The notes: generated from the letters alone by a model not told the origin. A stretch of DNA of 64,000 nt from Pontibacter russatus (GCF_009931655.1 NZ_CP047984.1:310001-374000), one strand, 5' to 3'; shown: positions 46,817 through 55,866, counted from the stretch's first letter. Made by a program: numbers and translations.

Positions 46817-48472
46817 TTAGTCATATGTCGTCTGGATTGATGGCTGGTGAGGTTCGAGCAAATAGCCGTTCGCCACGGCCACAAACGCTTTCACCTGGCG
46901 CTGCTGCCACGCCATGTCTCTTCCCAACTCAGTTGCCATAATGGAGGCCACTTTGGGAGCCATCTCAATCGCCGCCCCGGCATCCAGAAACAGGACACGC
47001 AGGCGCCGGGCCAGCACATCTTCCACGGTTCTGGCCATTTCGCTCCGCACGGCCCACACTACTTCCGCGCCGGTGTTTGGGAACGCCGCGTGCAGCCGCT
47101 GGCCAAGCTCGGGCCGCTCCTGCTCCACTTCCAGGATGGCTGTCGCATCACTCCCATATATAGCAAGGTGCGGAGCCTGCCCAGTTATAGTGCCTGCGCC
47201 TGCATAGCCATGGATTTTCAGAGACTGCGTGACACAGGCTTTGGCAGGCAATCCGGCAACTTCAATAGCTTTGTCCACGGTGTGCTGAGCCATGCTGCGG
47301 TAGGTGGTCCATTTGCCGCCGGTGATGGTTACCAGGCCCGAAGGCGACACAACTAATTTATGGCTGCGGGAGATTTCTTTGGTGCTAGCGGTACCTGCTG
47401 CAGAGGCAGCCAGCGGCCGAAGCCCGGCAAACACGCTGCGCACGTCGCGGCGGGTGGGCTTTTTCACGAGGTACTGCCCGGCAGTCTCTAATATAAAATC
47501 TATCTCTTTATCGGAGGCGGTCGGTTCCAGGTCGCTTTTATCAAGAGGAGTATCGGTAGTGCCCACCAGCACGTGCGCATGCCACGGCACGGCGAACAGC
47601 ACCCGCCCGTCCGGGGTTTCGGGAATCATCAGGGCGCTGTCGCCGGGCAGGAAGGATCTGTCAAGCACCACGTGTACCCCCCGGCTAGGCCGCACCAGCG
47701 GGCGCTGGCCGGGCGCATCCATCTGAAGGACCGTATCCACAAAAACCCCGGTCGCGTTTACGACCACTTTGCTCTTCAGTTCAAATACACGGTCGCTTTC
47801 CGTGTCCAGAGCCTTTACTCCTGCTGTTTTCCCGTCCGCGTCTTTCAGCAGCCCTGTCACTGCCATATAGTTTAGCAGCACACCGCCGTTCCCGGCACAA
47901 GTCTGGGCCAGGTTCACGGCCAGGCGCGCATCGTCAAATTGCCCGTCGAAATACTCCACGCCGCCTTTCAGCCCTTCCTGCCTGATGGACGGCAGCAGCC
48001 GGGCGGTCGTGTCTTTCGCCAGTAAGCCTGTTTTACGAAACCGCTGCCTACCCGCCATTATATCGTAGAGGGTGAGCCCGGCCCCATAAAAGAGCTTTGT
48101 CAAGTAGCTGTAAGCGGGGATGACAAAAGACTGCACCATTACGAGGTGCGGCGCGTTTTTCAGCAGAAGCCCGCGCTCGTGCAAGGCCTCGAACACCAGT
48201 TTCACGTTGCCCTGTGCCAGGTACCGCACGCCGCCGTGAACCAGTTTGGTGCTGCGGCTGGAGGTGCCTTTCGCAAAATCGGCCTGCTCCAGCAGCAGCA
48301 CGCTATATCCCCTTGCGGAGGCGTCCACCGCCACGCCCAGGCCTGTTGCCCCGCCACCTATCACCAGCACGTCCCACACCCGCCGCGGGTCTGAAACGGC
48401 TGCCATATATGCCGCGCGGTCCAAAGACCAAGGCTTGTTTTCCGCCATTTCCACCTGTCGATTATGAAGCAT
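46817..48472 (-). CDS. glpD: Glycerol-3-phosphate dehydrogenase (FAD, quinone-linked)
   Basis: 551 residues from ATG at 48472; an ATG eight codons later (MAENKPWSLDR) is equally plausible. FAD site VLVIGGGATGLGVAVDASARG, then QADFAKGTSSRSTKLVHGGVRYL, VKVVVNATGVF-like stretch and FAVPWHAHVLVGTTDTPLD; C-terminal alpha domain 390-540. It oxidises G3P to dihydroxyacetone phosphate and reduces menaquinone, linking the glp operon to the men genes of this window. First gene of the operon. Confidence 0.95.
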   Translation of the reverse strand: MLHNRQVEMAENKPWSLDRAAYMAAVSDPRRVWDVLVIGGGATGLGVAVDASARGYSVLLLEQADFAKGTSSRSTKLVHGGVRYLAQGNVKLVFEALHERGLLLKNAPHLVMVQSFVIPAYSYLTKLFYGAGLTLYDIMAGRQRFRKTGLLAKDTTARLLPSIRQEGLKGGVEYFDGQFDDARLAVNLAQTCAGNGGVLLNYMAVTGLLKDADGKTAGVKALDTESDRVFELKSKVVVNATGVFVDTVLQMDAPGQRPLVRPSRGVHVVLDRSFLPGDSALMIPETPDGRVLFAVPWHAHVLVGTTDTPLDKSDLEPTASDKEIDFILETAGQYLVKKPTRRDVRSVFAGLRPLAASAAGTASTKEISRSHKLVVSPSGLVTITGGKWTTYRSMAQHTVDKAIEVAGLPAKACVTQSLKIHGYAGAGTITGQAPHLAIYGSDATAILEVEQERPELGQRLHAAFPNTGAEVVWAVRSEMARTVEDVLARRLRVLFLDAGAAIEMAPKVASIMATELGRDMAWQQRQVKAFVAVANGYLLEPHQPSIQTTYD

Positions 48473-48883
48473 GCGCTGTTAATTTTCTTCTGCCAGCCCA
48501 AAGGCTAAAACCGCGACCGCCACTTGCGGCCTTTATAAAATCTCTCACCATCCGGCACTTAGCTAGTTTCGCCCCGCAGGTGCTGCGGCCTGCACAAGGG
48601 TACAGGTAACAATCTAAAGAAATCATAGCTAATATATGAATTTTATATACACTTCTGTCTTTTCGGGCTGCCGCCAGTGCAACTATAATAGCTTAACGGC
48701 AAGCGCTCCGTGTCTCCGGTGTTGAGGAAAACTATGTAGATTGTTTTCCGTCAACAGTTTGCAAGTTACGCTGCGGTGCCCGCTGTGCCATGGCCCTATC
48801 AAGGTATATAATATATAAAGGACGCCGTCGTTTTAACTCCGGCCCATATACTTAAGTAAAAGTATATCGTATAGCGTATTATA
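48473..48883. other. Divergent intergenic region, no gene seen
   Basis: About 410 bases between glpD and the HD gene promoter. It is AT-rich with TATATA-type stretches and must hold the glp promoter; no operator could be identified with confidence. Confidence 0.5.
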
Positions 48884-48891
48884 TATCTTTG
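48884..48891 (+). promoter_or_regulatory. -7 promoter element of the HD-domain gene
   Basis: TATCTTTG matches TAnnTTTG, 62 bases before the ATG at 48954. The upstream element is not clear. Confidence 0.5.
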
Positions 48892-48953
48892 CCCGCAGAA
48901 CTGGCAGTTAGTACCTACGCTTTTTTCCATCTATTCACATCTACCCGTTGCCC

Positions 48954-49565
48954 ATGGCTCCGATCCCTTTCATGCTCTTGAAACGGCATGTAGTGAATAA
49001 ACTGCTTGCCAGACTGCCCCAACAACTGACGTACCACAACCTGTCGCACACGCTTGATGTGCTGAGGCAGTCCGAGCATATCGCGCTTGCCGAAGGCTTT
49101 ACGTGTCCCGAAGGCCTCCTCACCCTGAAAGTAGCCGCCCTTTACCACGATGCCGGTTTTATAGACCATTATTTTGACCACGAGGCGCAGGGCTGCAGGA
49201 TTGCCCAGCAGGAGCTGCCCGGCTTTGGCTTCAGCGGGGCGCAGATAGACCGCATCTGTGGGATGATCATGGCCACGAAAATTCCGCAAAGCCCGCAGTC
49301 GCACCAGGAGCAGATAATATGCGACGCAGACCTGGACTACCTGGGGCGGGGGGACTTCACTGAAATCGCACAGAAACTATACACCGAACTGCTGGCCTTT
49401 CAGGTGCTGGCAGGCGAGGAAGAATGGGATGCCCTGCAGCTATCCTTCCTGGAGAAGCACCAATACTTTACCGGCTATTCCAAAGAGAACAGAGAGCATA
49501 TAAAACAGGCCCACCTGGCTTCGCTGAAGGCCAAGTTCGGGCAGGCCAACCAGGAGTCGGCTTAA
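48954..49565 (+). CDS. HD domain phosphohydrolase-like protein
   Basis: 203 residues from the ATG at 48954 (a TTG two codons upstream is in frame). HD metal site: YHNLSHTLDV (His28, His32), LYHDAGF (His65-Asp66) and ICDADLDYLG for the distal Asp. No membrane segment. The C-terminus FLEKHQYFTGYSKENREH closely matches the segment that follows the HD domain in the HD-PycTM fusion at 61836 of this window, so the two share one HD-containing module. Likely a phosphohydrolase of nucleotides or (cyclic) nucleotide-like compounds; substrate unknown. Confidence 0.82.
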   Translation: MAPIPFMLLKRHVVNKLLARLPQQLTYHNLSHTLDVLRQSEHIALAEGFTCPEGLLTLKVAALYHDAGFIDHYFDHEAQGCRIAQQELPGFGFSGAQIDRICGMIMATKIPQSPQSHQEQIICDADLDYLGRGDFTEIAQKLYTELLAFQVLAGEEEWDALQLSFLEKHQYFTGYSKENREHIKQAHLASLKAKFGQANQESA

Positions 49566-50088
49566 GTCGATCTCTTTTGTATAGGCCTGAGACATGGTAA
49601 ACAATAGTTGCAAAGTTGTGGCAGAATAAGAGATACTTTTTGGTATAAAGAACTTCCTAAAAAAAAGCAGCCCCATGGGGTGTATCGTGAGTGCTACCGC
49701 CGATTGACTTTTCCGGTACAGCCCAGGTTGTGAGGAGTTATCCCCATGTGCTTCACAGAAGCGCTTGAAGCAGGAGAACCGGGTAATGCTGGTTTTTCTG
49801 CTTTACAGCTTTCTACATAGGAAAATTATACATGATTGGTTTTATTGGGAGACATAATAAACCTCATTACCTTGATTGGAAGGTACTGACGCCAGCAAAT
49901 AATGGATAGCGTTTTCAAAAAATCGAGGCATGATGCCCTTGCTGCGTGTTTTCACCGGCAAGAACTTGTTCGTGAAAGTATAGTTGTCGGTGAAAACACC
50001 AACAACGGCAGGTTTTGACACTAAAATCGAAAATTCTAAATAGCTTCTATATTAAAAGCGAGCAGTTGTAAGCAGGAAAAATTTAAAA
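49566..50088. other. Intergenic region with an inverted repeat, no gene seen
   Basis: About 520 bases, becoming AT-rich towards the transferred-looking hydrolase gene. An inverted repeat lies at 49946-49999. No coding frame looks real. Confidence 0.5.
49946..49999. repeat. Imperfect 16-bp inverted repeat
   Basis: GTGTTTTCACCGGCAA (49946-49961) pairs with its near reverse complement at 49984-49999 with one wobble. It is not followed by a T-run and is not between genes that need a terminator there; it may mark an old mobile-element end or a regulatory stem. Confidence 0.5.
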
Positions 50089-50931
50089 ATGAAAGAAAAA
50101 GTAATTAAGATAAACAACATTGAAATTTACACTGAGAGTTTTGGGGATAACAATAACCCAGCAATATTATTAGTTGCAGGAGCGACAGTTTCAATGCTCT
50201 TTTGGGACGCTGAGTTTTGTCAGCGATTAGCTGGAAATGGATTTTTCGTAATTCGTTACGACAACAGAGATGTAGGAAAATCAACCTTTTACGAACCCGG
50301 CTTAACACCTTACGATATTGTTGATTTGACTAATGATGCCATTTCAATTTTAGATGGATACCATATAGACAAAGCTCATTTTGTTGGTTTGTCCTTAGGC
50401 GGTTTAATTTCTCAAATTGCTGCCATAAAAAATCCTGACAGAGTTAAATCACTGACACTGATGGCAACCGGGCCTTGGGCTGACTCTGACCCAACAATCC
50501 CTGAAATGGACACGCGAATCATAGACTTTCACAGTAGATCGGGTACTGTTGATTGGACGCAGGAAGATAGCGTTGTAAATTATTTAATTCAGGGTGCTGA
50601 GTTGATGTGTGGCCGAAAACCATTTGACAAACAAAGAAGCGAAAATCTGATAAGAGCGGAGTTCAAAAGAGCCAATAACTACTTAAGCATGTTTAATCAC
50701 GCTGCCTTGGGAGGAGGTGACGATTATTGGAACAGATTAAACGAAATAAACAGACCAACACTGATAATACACGGAACGGAGGATAAAATATGGCATTACA
50801 AAAATGCTGGTATCCTACTTGAAAAGATAAAAGGCTCTAAACTAATTACTCTTGAAGGCACAGGTCACGAATTGCATTTTGATGATTGGAATTTCATAAT
50901 TGACAAAATAGCAAAGCACATAAACGATTAG
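50089..50931 (+). CDS. Alpha/beta hydrolase, RdmC-like, probably acquired
   Basis: 280 residues. Alpha/beta hydrolase with nucleophile elbow FVGLSLGGLISQ (Ser near residue 103), VIRYDNRDVGKST, PTLIIHGTEDKIWHYKN (acid) and EGTGHELHF (His). The pattern, including TIPEMDTRIIDF and PFDKQRSENLI, fits esterases such as aclacinomycin methylesterase RdmC. The gene is strikingly AT-rich (AAA, ATT and TTA codons common) compared with every neighbouring gene, suggesting transfer from a low-GC Bacteroidota such as a flavobacterium. Substrate unknown. Confidence 0.85.
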   Translation: MKEKVIKINNIEIYTESFGDNNNPAILLVAGATVSMLFWDAEFCQRLAGNGFFVIRYDNRDVGKSTFYEPGLTPYDIVDLTNDAISILDGYHIDKAHFVGLSLGGLISQIAAIKNPDRVKSLTLMATGPWADSDPTIPEMDTRIIDFHSRSGTVDWTQEDSVVNYLIQGAELMCGRKPFDKQRSENLIRAEFKRANNYLSMFNHAALGGGDDYWNRLNEINRPTLIIHGTEDKIWHYKNAGILLEKIKGSKLITLEGTGHELHFDDWNFIIDKIAKHIND

Positions 50932-51333
50932 AATACAGTAACAGTGGTTCGGTTTAATTAATTGCCAGTGCAGTGTGCGTTTGGAGAGGCACAGTTCGTA
51001 TCATAAGTAGTAGTAACTATATAGGGAACTGCTTTAAATCGGCAAAAGGCATAACCAAAAGTTAGGTAAAAGCTAAATAGGACCTATCTGGCCAGGAATT
51101 TGTGTTTTTACAAATAGCGTTATGACAGCTAACAATTTATACACAGATTAGGTCCTTGCCATCTGAACTCAAAAAAGAATAATCAGATATAGTCTCACTT
51201 TAAGTCGAAGTGACCCTTACAAGGCCTGACAGTAACGATAAACGATGTTGATGGAACAATTATAGTTGAGGCCCCGTCTCAACTCCTCTCAGCAGGAAAA
51301 TTTCCTCAGACATTTAATACAACCGGCGTTACA
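50932..51333. other. AT-rich intergenic region, no gene seen
   Basis: About 400 bases between the AT-rich hydrolase and the MhqD-like gene. Its composition matches the acquired gene up to about 51200, so the transferred segment may end here. No recombination site could be recognised. Confidence 0.45.
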
Positions 51334-51972
51334 TCAGCCACTGGCCGATATGCCCGACAGGATTTCCCGCGCCAGGCTTATCTCTTCCTGCAGAATGGTA
51401 TGGGGTCGGCCTTTATATATCCTTTCCGTTACGATAGCACCCATTGCCTCCATGATCTTGTGCGTTTCCTCCACCCGGCTTACCGGCACGTGCGGATCGG
51501 GATCGCCGGTAGTAAGCAGAACCGGCGTTCCCTCAAAATCTCCTTTGTAATTGCTGGTGTCTAGCTGTTGCCCAATCAGACCTCCGGTAAAGATCAGCAG
51601 CCCGCCATAGCGCTGGGCATGCCGGGTGGCATATTCAGCGGTGAGGCAGGCGCCCTGCGAGAAGCCCGCCAGCACTATATGCCGGCTGCTAATGCCCTGC
51701 GCTGCAATGCTGGTCACCACATCGTGCAGCAGTTCCAGGGCAGAATCCAGGGCAGGCTGGTTTTGCGCGGCCGGGGCCATAAAGCTGAAGGGATACCAAC
51801 TGTGGTTGGTGGCCTGCGGCGCGAAAAGCGTAAAGTCCGTTGCCTGCAGATCCTGGGCGAGCCCAAGAATGCTTTCGGCTGTGGCGCCCCGGCCGTGTAC
51901 CATCACAAGCGCCCTGCCCGTCTCAGAAAGCGGGCGGCCCTGCGTGATGATCTGTTTTTTATGCGTATACAT
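51334..51972 (-). CDS. Alpha/beta hydrolase, phospholipase/carboxylesterase (MhqD-like)
   Basis: 212 residues. RALVMVHGRGATAESILGL, FAPQATNHSWYPFSF, VLAGFSQGACLTAEY (nucleophile elbow), TTGDPDPHVPVSRVEE (acid) and GRPHTI (His) outline the family. It follows the ring-cleaving dioxygenase gene by 86 bases; the same pair (hydrolase plus VOC dioxygenase) is known from quinone/hydroquinone detoxification in Bacillus (MhqD, MhqO). A similar job here is inference from pairing. Confidence 0.82.
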   Translation of the reverse strand: MYTHKKQIITQGRPLSETGRALVMVHGRGATAESILGLAQDLQATDFTLFAPQATNHSWYPFSFMAPAAQNQPALDSALELLHDVVTSIAAQGISSRHIVLAGFSQGACLTAEYATRHAQRYGGLLIFTGGLIGQQLDTSNYKGDFEGTPVLLTTGDPDPHVPVSRVEETHKIMEAMGAIVTERIYKGRPHTILQEEISLAREILSGISASG

Positions 51973-52058
51973 CTGTCTTATCTCTTAAAGTGGAGCATGG
52001 CTTCTTCAATCCTGCCTAAATCATATATAATTTCCGGAAGAGTGCCTGCCTGTGGCAT

Positions 52059-52994
52059 TTAATCCAGCTTGGGCAGGACCGACTCAATCTCTGCCCTGCG
52101 CGGCTCGTACTGCGGCGGCAGCAACAGGCCGGAGCCCAGCTTGTCCCAGGGCTCGTCTATACCGAAGCCCGGATTATCGGTGGCAATCTCGAACAGCACC
52201 CCGCCCGGCTCCCGGAAGTAAAGCGAGTAAAAGTAATTCCGGTCAATCTTGTTGGTGATGCTGAGGCCGCTTTGCGCTACCTTGTCATGAAACTGCATCA
52301 GCACATCCTCGTTCTTCACCCGGAAGGCGATGTGGTGATTCGTGCCGGCGCCGCCAATGCCATGGGTCTCGTTGGGCAGCTCCACCAAATCAATAATAGC
52401 GGCATTTTCCACAGCATCAGTTATATAGCGGTAGCGGTTGCCGCTTTGCTCCAGCAGCCTGTACCCGAGAATGTCTGTCAGAACAGCCGCCGTGGGGGCA
52501 ATTTGCTGCAGGGTGAGCGTAACGCCGTGAAAGCCTCTTGTAGCCACATCAGCCTTTACCTCGTCTGTTTCCCAGGCCTTTCTGTTATCGCCGTTTTTCG
52601 GCACCACCAGTTCGAGTTTCAGCCCGTCGGGGTCGAGGAAAGTCAGGTAAGGCTCCCCGAATTTCTCGGAGGGCTTGTTATATATAACATTATGCTTCTC
52701 GAAGCGGTCAACCCAGAAATCGAAGCTTCCTTCGGGTACGGCATAGGCAATGTTGGTGGCCATCCCTGTTCCGGCGCGGCCTCTTCTGGCCCCTTCGTAT
52801 GGGAAGAACGTCAGGATGGAGCCTGCGCTCCCCCGTTCATCGCCATAGTAGAGGTGGTAAGTGCCGGGGTCGTCGAAGTTGACGGTTTTCTTGAGCAGGC
52901 GCAGGCCCAGCACTTTGGTGTAAAAATCCAGGTTACTCTTGGCCGCCCCGGCGATGGCCGTGATATGATGCAGACCTAATATACTGTTCTCCAT
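52059..52994 (-). CDS. Ring-cleaving dioxygenase, VOC family (MhqO-like)
   Basis: 311 residues from ATG at 52994 (MENSILGLHHITAIAG); the open frame extends upstream but the added basic segment is not part of the family. Two glyoxalase/VOC units: metal ligands in LGLHHITAI, then FLDPDGLKLELV, and in the second unit GFHGVTLTL, NHHIAFRV and REPGGVLFEIATD. Such enzymes cleave hydroquinones or catechols with Fe(II). Likely co-transcribed with the following hydrolase gene. A 12-bp palindrome (53132-53143) lies upstream. Confidence 0.88.
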   Translation of the reverse strand: MENSILGLHHITAIAGAAKSNLDFYTKVLGLRLLKKTVNFDDPGTYHLYYGDERGSAGSILTFFPYEGARRGRAGTGMATNIAYAVPEGSFDFWVDRFEKHNVIYNKPSEKFGEPYLTFLDPDGLKLELVVPKNGDNRKAWETDEVKADVATRGFHGVTLTLQQIAPTAAVLTDILGYRLLEQSGNRYRYITDAVENAAIIDLVELPNETHGIGGAGTNHHIAFRVKNEDVLMQFHDKVAQSGLSITNKIDRNYFYSLYFREPGGVLFEIATDNPGFGIDEPWDKLGSGLLLPPQYEPRRAEIESVLPKLD

Positions 52995-53131
52995 GATGTT
53001 CTTCTTCAATTTATATGTAACTACTTTACGTGTCCGTTTTTCTTCCTGCTGAACTTTCAGCCTCCGCTCTTCATTAACGTATTCCACAGGCGGCCGTCTC
53101 AGGGATATGCAAATATATGTAAATGTATTTA

Positions 53132-53143
53132 ATGTATATACAT
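53132..53143. promoter_or_regulatory. Candidate operator palindrome upstream of the dioxygenase gene
   Basis: ATGTATATACAT is a perfect 12-bp palindrome in an AT-rich promoter region of about 120 bases. Given how common TATATA motifs are in this DNA it may be coincidence. Confidence 0.3.
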
Positions 53144-53214
53144 ATAATATCGCAAAAAAGTTTCTTTATATGTTTTGTCGGTGCAGGCACACTGCCTGGC
53201 GCTGATTCCGGGGA

Positions 53215-53976
53215 TCAGACGAACAGCAGGCCCCCTTCTTTCAGCACTGCCTCGTACTTCTCTTTTATAAACCTATATAAGTAAGGCGACCGGAAAGCTC
53301 CTCCCCTGCGCCTGGCCTCCTGGCGCTCCAGTATGCCGAGGCGCAGCAGCTTCCGCTGAAAGTTGCGGGGGTCCAGGTTCCTGCCGAGTATGGTTTCATA
53401 GAGCCTTTGCAGTTCGGGCAGGGTGAACGGGTCAGGCAGCAGATTGTAGCCGATGGGCTGCCAGCTTAGCTGGCGCCGGAGCGACTCCAGCGCCACCTCT
53501 ATCATATAGTTGTGGTCGAAGAGCAGGGACGGGATTTCCTGTATATCCCACCAGCGGCACTCGTCCGTATATGCATCTGGCGCGGGGTTCACTTTTGAAT
53601 AATCGACCAGGGCATAGTACCCGATAGAGATGGCGCGCTTGTACCATATGTCAGGCGCGATGATGTGCTTCAGCTTGTCCTGAATCTCTTTTCGGTTATA
53701 GCGCACCTCCTCCCCAAAGATACGAAACTGCTGCAGAAAAATGTCATCCAGGCCCGTGCGCTCCTGCAGTATCCGGTTCGCCGCCGCATCCACCGACTCG
53801 CTCTGCCGGACTGGGCCACCGGGCAGGCTCCAGAAGGGCGTGTCCTTCCAGCGCAGCAGCAGGACGCGGAGCTGGTTGTCATGGAAACCCAATATGACGC
53901 AGTCTGAGGTGAGTTGTGGCACCAGGTCTGCGTCTTTCTGATGCTGTGCGGTAGGGGAAGTTTGCTGTGGAGACAT
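53215..53976 (-). CDS. Nudix-fold transcriptional regulator (NrtR-like)
   Basis: 253 residues. N-terminal Nudix domain (about 25-165) with a degenerate Nudix box: GGPVRQSES, then RILQERTGL in place of REUxEExGU, so hydrolysis is probably lost or weak. A C-terminal winged-helix region follows (PFTLPELQRLYETILGRNLDPRNFQRKLLRLGIL), as in NrtR and AraR-type regulators that sense ADP-ribose or sugar nucleotides. It is divergent from the secreted carboxylesterase gene with two palindromes between, so autoregulation and control of that gene are inferred. Confidence 0.85.
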   Translation of the reverse strand: MSPQQTSPTAQHQKDADLVPQLTSDCVILGFHDNQLRVLLLRWKDTPFWSLPGGPVRQSESVDAAANRILQERTGLDDIFLQQFRIFGEEVRYNRKEIQDKLKHIIAPDIWYKRAISIGYYALVDYSKVNPAPDAYTDECRWWDIQEIPSLLFDHNYMIEVALESLRRQLSWQPIGYNLLPDPFTLPELQRLYETILGRNLDPRNFQRKLLRLGILERQEARRRGGAFRSPYLYRFIKEKYEAVLKEGGLLFV

Positions 53977-53990
53977 ATCTGAAAAATAAT

Positions 53991-54045
53991 TTCAATATGT
54001 TAACCTGACATATTGAAAAGATGCTTATTATTATGTAATAATAAC
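53991..54045. promoter_or_regulatory. Candidate operators between the Nudix regulator and esterase genes
   Basis: TTCAATATGT (53991-54000) and ACATATTGAA (54008-54017) form a perfect 10-bp inverted repeat with a 7-base spacer. A second one, TTATTATTA/TAATAATAA (54026-54034, 54037-54045), follows. Both lie in the divergent promoter region. Confidence 0.6.
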
Positions 54046-54089
54046 ACAATGAATCTTTTTTTCATATCGCACACTCTAAAACCTTGCTT

Positions 54090-55745
54090 ATGCTCCATTT
54101 AAAACCGATTTGCATGCTCCTGCTGCTGGCCGTGCTGATGGCACCGGCGGCTATTGCGCAGAAGAAAAACAAAGCTTCCGGCACTCTGGCCGCTAACCAG
54201 GTAAAAACAGCGAATGGCGTACTGGAAGGCACCACTGAAAAAAGCGGGATACGCAGTTTCAAGGGCGTGCCGTTTGCAGCCCCCCCTGTCGGTGACCTGC
54301 GCTGGAAGGCCCCGCAGCCGGCGAAAGACTGGCAGAGCGTGCGCCCGGCAAAGCAGTTCGGCCCGCGCGCCATGCAATTGCCCGTGTTCGGCGACATGAA
54401 CTTCCGCTCGAACGGCGTGAGCGAAGACTGCCTCTACCTGAACGTATGGACACCCGCCAAAACAGGCCAGGAGCGCCTGCCGGTGCTGGTTTATTTTTAT
54501 GGCGGGGGCTTTATAGCCGGCGATGGCTCGGAGCCGCGCTACGACGGCGAGAGCATGGCCACCAAAGGCATCGTGGCAGTAACCGTGAACTACAGACTTG
54601 GTGTGTTCGGCTTTCTGGCCCACCCCGAGCTGACAAAGGAGTCGCCGCACAAGGCCTCGGGCAATTACGGCCTGATGGACCAAGCCGCAGCCCTGCGATG
54701 GGTAAAGCAGAACATCGCGGCTTTCGGAGGCGATCCGGAGCGGGTGACCATCGCGGGTGAGTCCGCGGGCTCGTTTTCGGTGAGTGCGCAGATGGCCTCT
54801 CCCCTGTCTAAAGAACTGATTGACGGCGCCATTGCCGAGAGCGGCTCCATGCTCGCGCTACAGCCCACCGTTACGCTGGACCAGGCAGAGCAGGAAGGCG
54901 TGAAATTTGCCAAAAGCATCGGCGCCAATTCACTGGCAGAATTTCGGGCCTTGCCGGCGCAAAAGCTGCTGGAGGAGGCCGGTAAACCCGGAGCGGCGCG
55001 CTTCTGGCCAATCGTAGACGGTTATTTCCTGCCAAAATCTCCAATGGCGATTTTTGAGGCGGGCGAGCAGGCGCACGTGCCGCTGCTGGCCGGCTGGAAC
55101 TCCGAAGAAATGAATTACAGGTACCTGCTGGGCCAGGACGAGCCAACGCCGGAGAATTATGCCAAGGCAGTGCAGCAGCGCTTCGGTGAGCGCGCGACAG
55201 AGGTATTGAAGTTATACCCGGCTACGACGCAGGAAGAAGTCATAGCGTCTGCCACAGATTTGGCGGGAGACTTGTTTATCGGCTACAGCACCTGGAAACT
55301 GCTGGACCTGCACCATCAAACAGGCAGCAGCCCGGTGTTCCAGTATATGTACGCACGGCCACGGCCCGAAATGCGGCCCGAAATGGGCAATGCCACCCCC
55401 GGCCTGGCAGGAGGTGTGGTGAAGAATGCGGATGCAGCAACCCCCAAAGCGCCCCCGGCGCGCGGCGCGGTACACTCGGCTGAGATAGAGTATGCCATGG
55501 GCAACCTGGCCACTAACGAGGTATATGCCTGGCAGCCGGAAGATTACAAGGTTTCAGAGGTGATGCAGGGTTATTTCGCCAACTTCATCAAGACAGGCGA
55601 CCCCAACGGACCAAACCTGCCGAAGTGGCCAGCCGCCTACAGCGGTGATGGCGTGAAGGTGATGCACATCGACGTGAACACCCGCGTGGAGCCAGCCAAC
55701 AACCGCGAACGCTACCTGTTCCTTGACAAGCAGGCAAAGCAATAG
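54090..55745 (+). CDS. Type B carboxylesterase, secreted
   Basis: 551 residues from ATG at 54090, giving signal peptide MLHLKPICMLLLLAVLMAPA with cleavage near AIAQ. Carboxylesterase features: GIRSFKGVPFAAPPVGDLRW, SEDCLYLNVWTP, oxyanion-hole FYGGGFIAGDG, GESAGSFSV with Ser226, WNSEEMNY and a C-terminal region with catalytic His in GAVHSAEIEYAMGN. Hydrolyses esters in the periplasm or outside. Substrate unknown. Divergent from the Nudix regulator, its likely controller. Confidence 0.9.
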   Translation: MLHLKPICMLLLLAVLMAPAAIAQKKNKASGTLAANQVKTANGVLEGTTEKSGIRSFKGVPFAAPPVGDLRWKAPQPAKDWQSVRPAKQFGPRAMQLPVFGDMNFRSNGVSEDCLYLNVWTPAKTGQERLPVLVYFYGGGFIAGDGSEPRYDGESMATKGIVAVTVNYRLGVFGFLAHPELTKESPHKASGNYGLMDQAAALRWVKQNIAAFGGDPERVTIAGESAGSFSVSAQMASPLSKELIDGAIAESGSMLALQPTVTLDQAEQEGVKFAKSIGANSLAEFRALPAQKLLEEAGKPGAARFWPIVDGYFLPKSPMAIFEAGEQAHVPLLAGWNSEEMNYRYLLGQDEPTPENYAKAVQQRFGERATEVLKLYPATTQEEVIASATDLAGDLFIGYSTWKLLDLHHQTGSSPVFQYMYARPRPEMRPEMGNATPGLAGGVVKNADAATPKAPPARGAVHSAEIEYAMGNLATNEVYAWQPEDYKVSEVMQGYFANFIKTGDPNGPNLPKWPAAYSGDGVKVMHIDVNTRVEPANNRERYLFLDKQAKQ

Positions 55746-55764
55746 CCCGGCATATACAGCCCTA

Positions 55765-55808
55765 TATAAAAGAGCCGCTCCAGCATTAGTTGGAGCGGCT
55801 CTTTTATA
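55765..55808. terminator. Bidirectional terminator
   Basis: Perfect 18-bp arms 55765-55782 and 55791-55808 (TATAAAAGAGCCGCTCCA) with an 8-base loop, between the convergent esterase and PhnA-domain genes. Confidence 0.85.
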
Positions 55809-55866
55809 TCCTGACACTCGCAGGAGCCCCCGAAATGCTTCGGGGCAGGCGCGCGCGCTGCGAGGC

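Noticed and set aside
49946-51070. Integron-type gene cassette around the AT-rich hydrolase
   Set aside because: No pair of attC core sites (RYYYAAC/GTTRRRY in the right arrangement) and no integrase were found.
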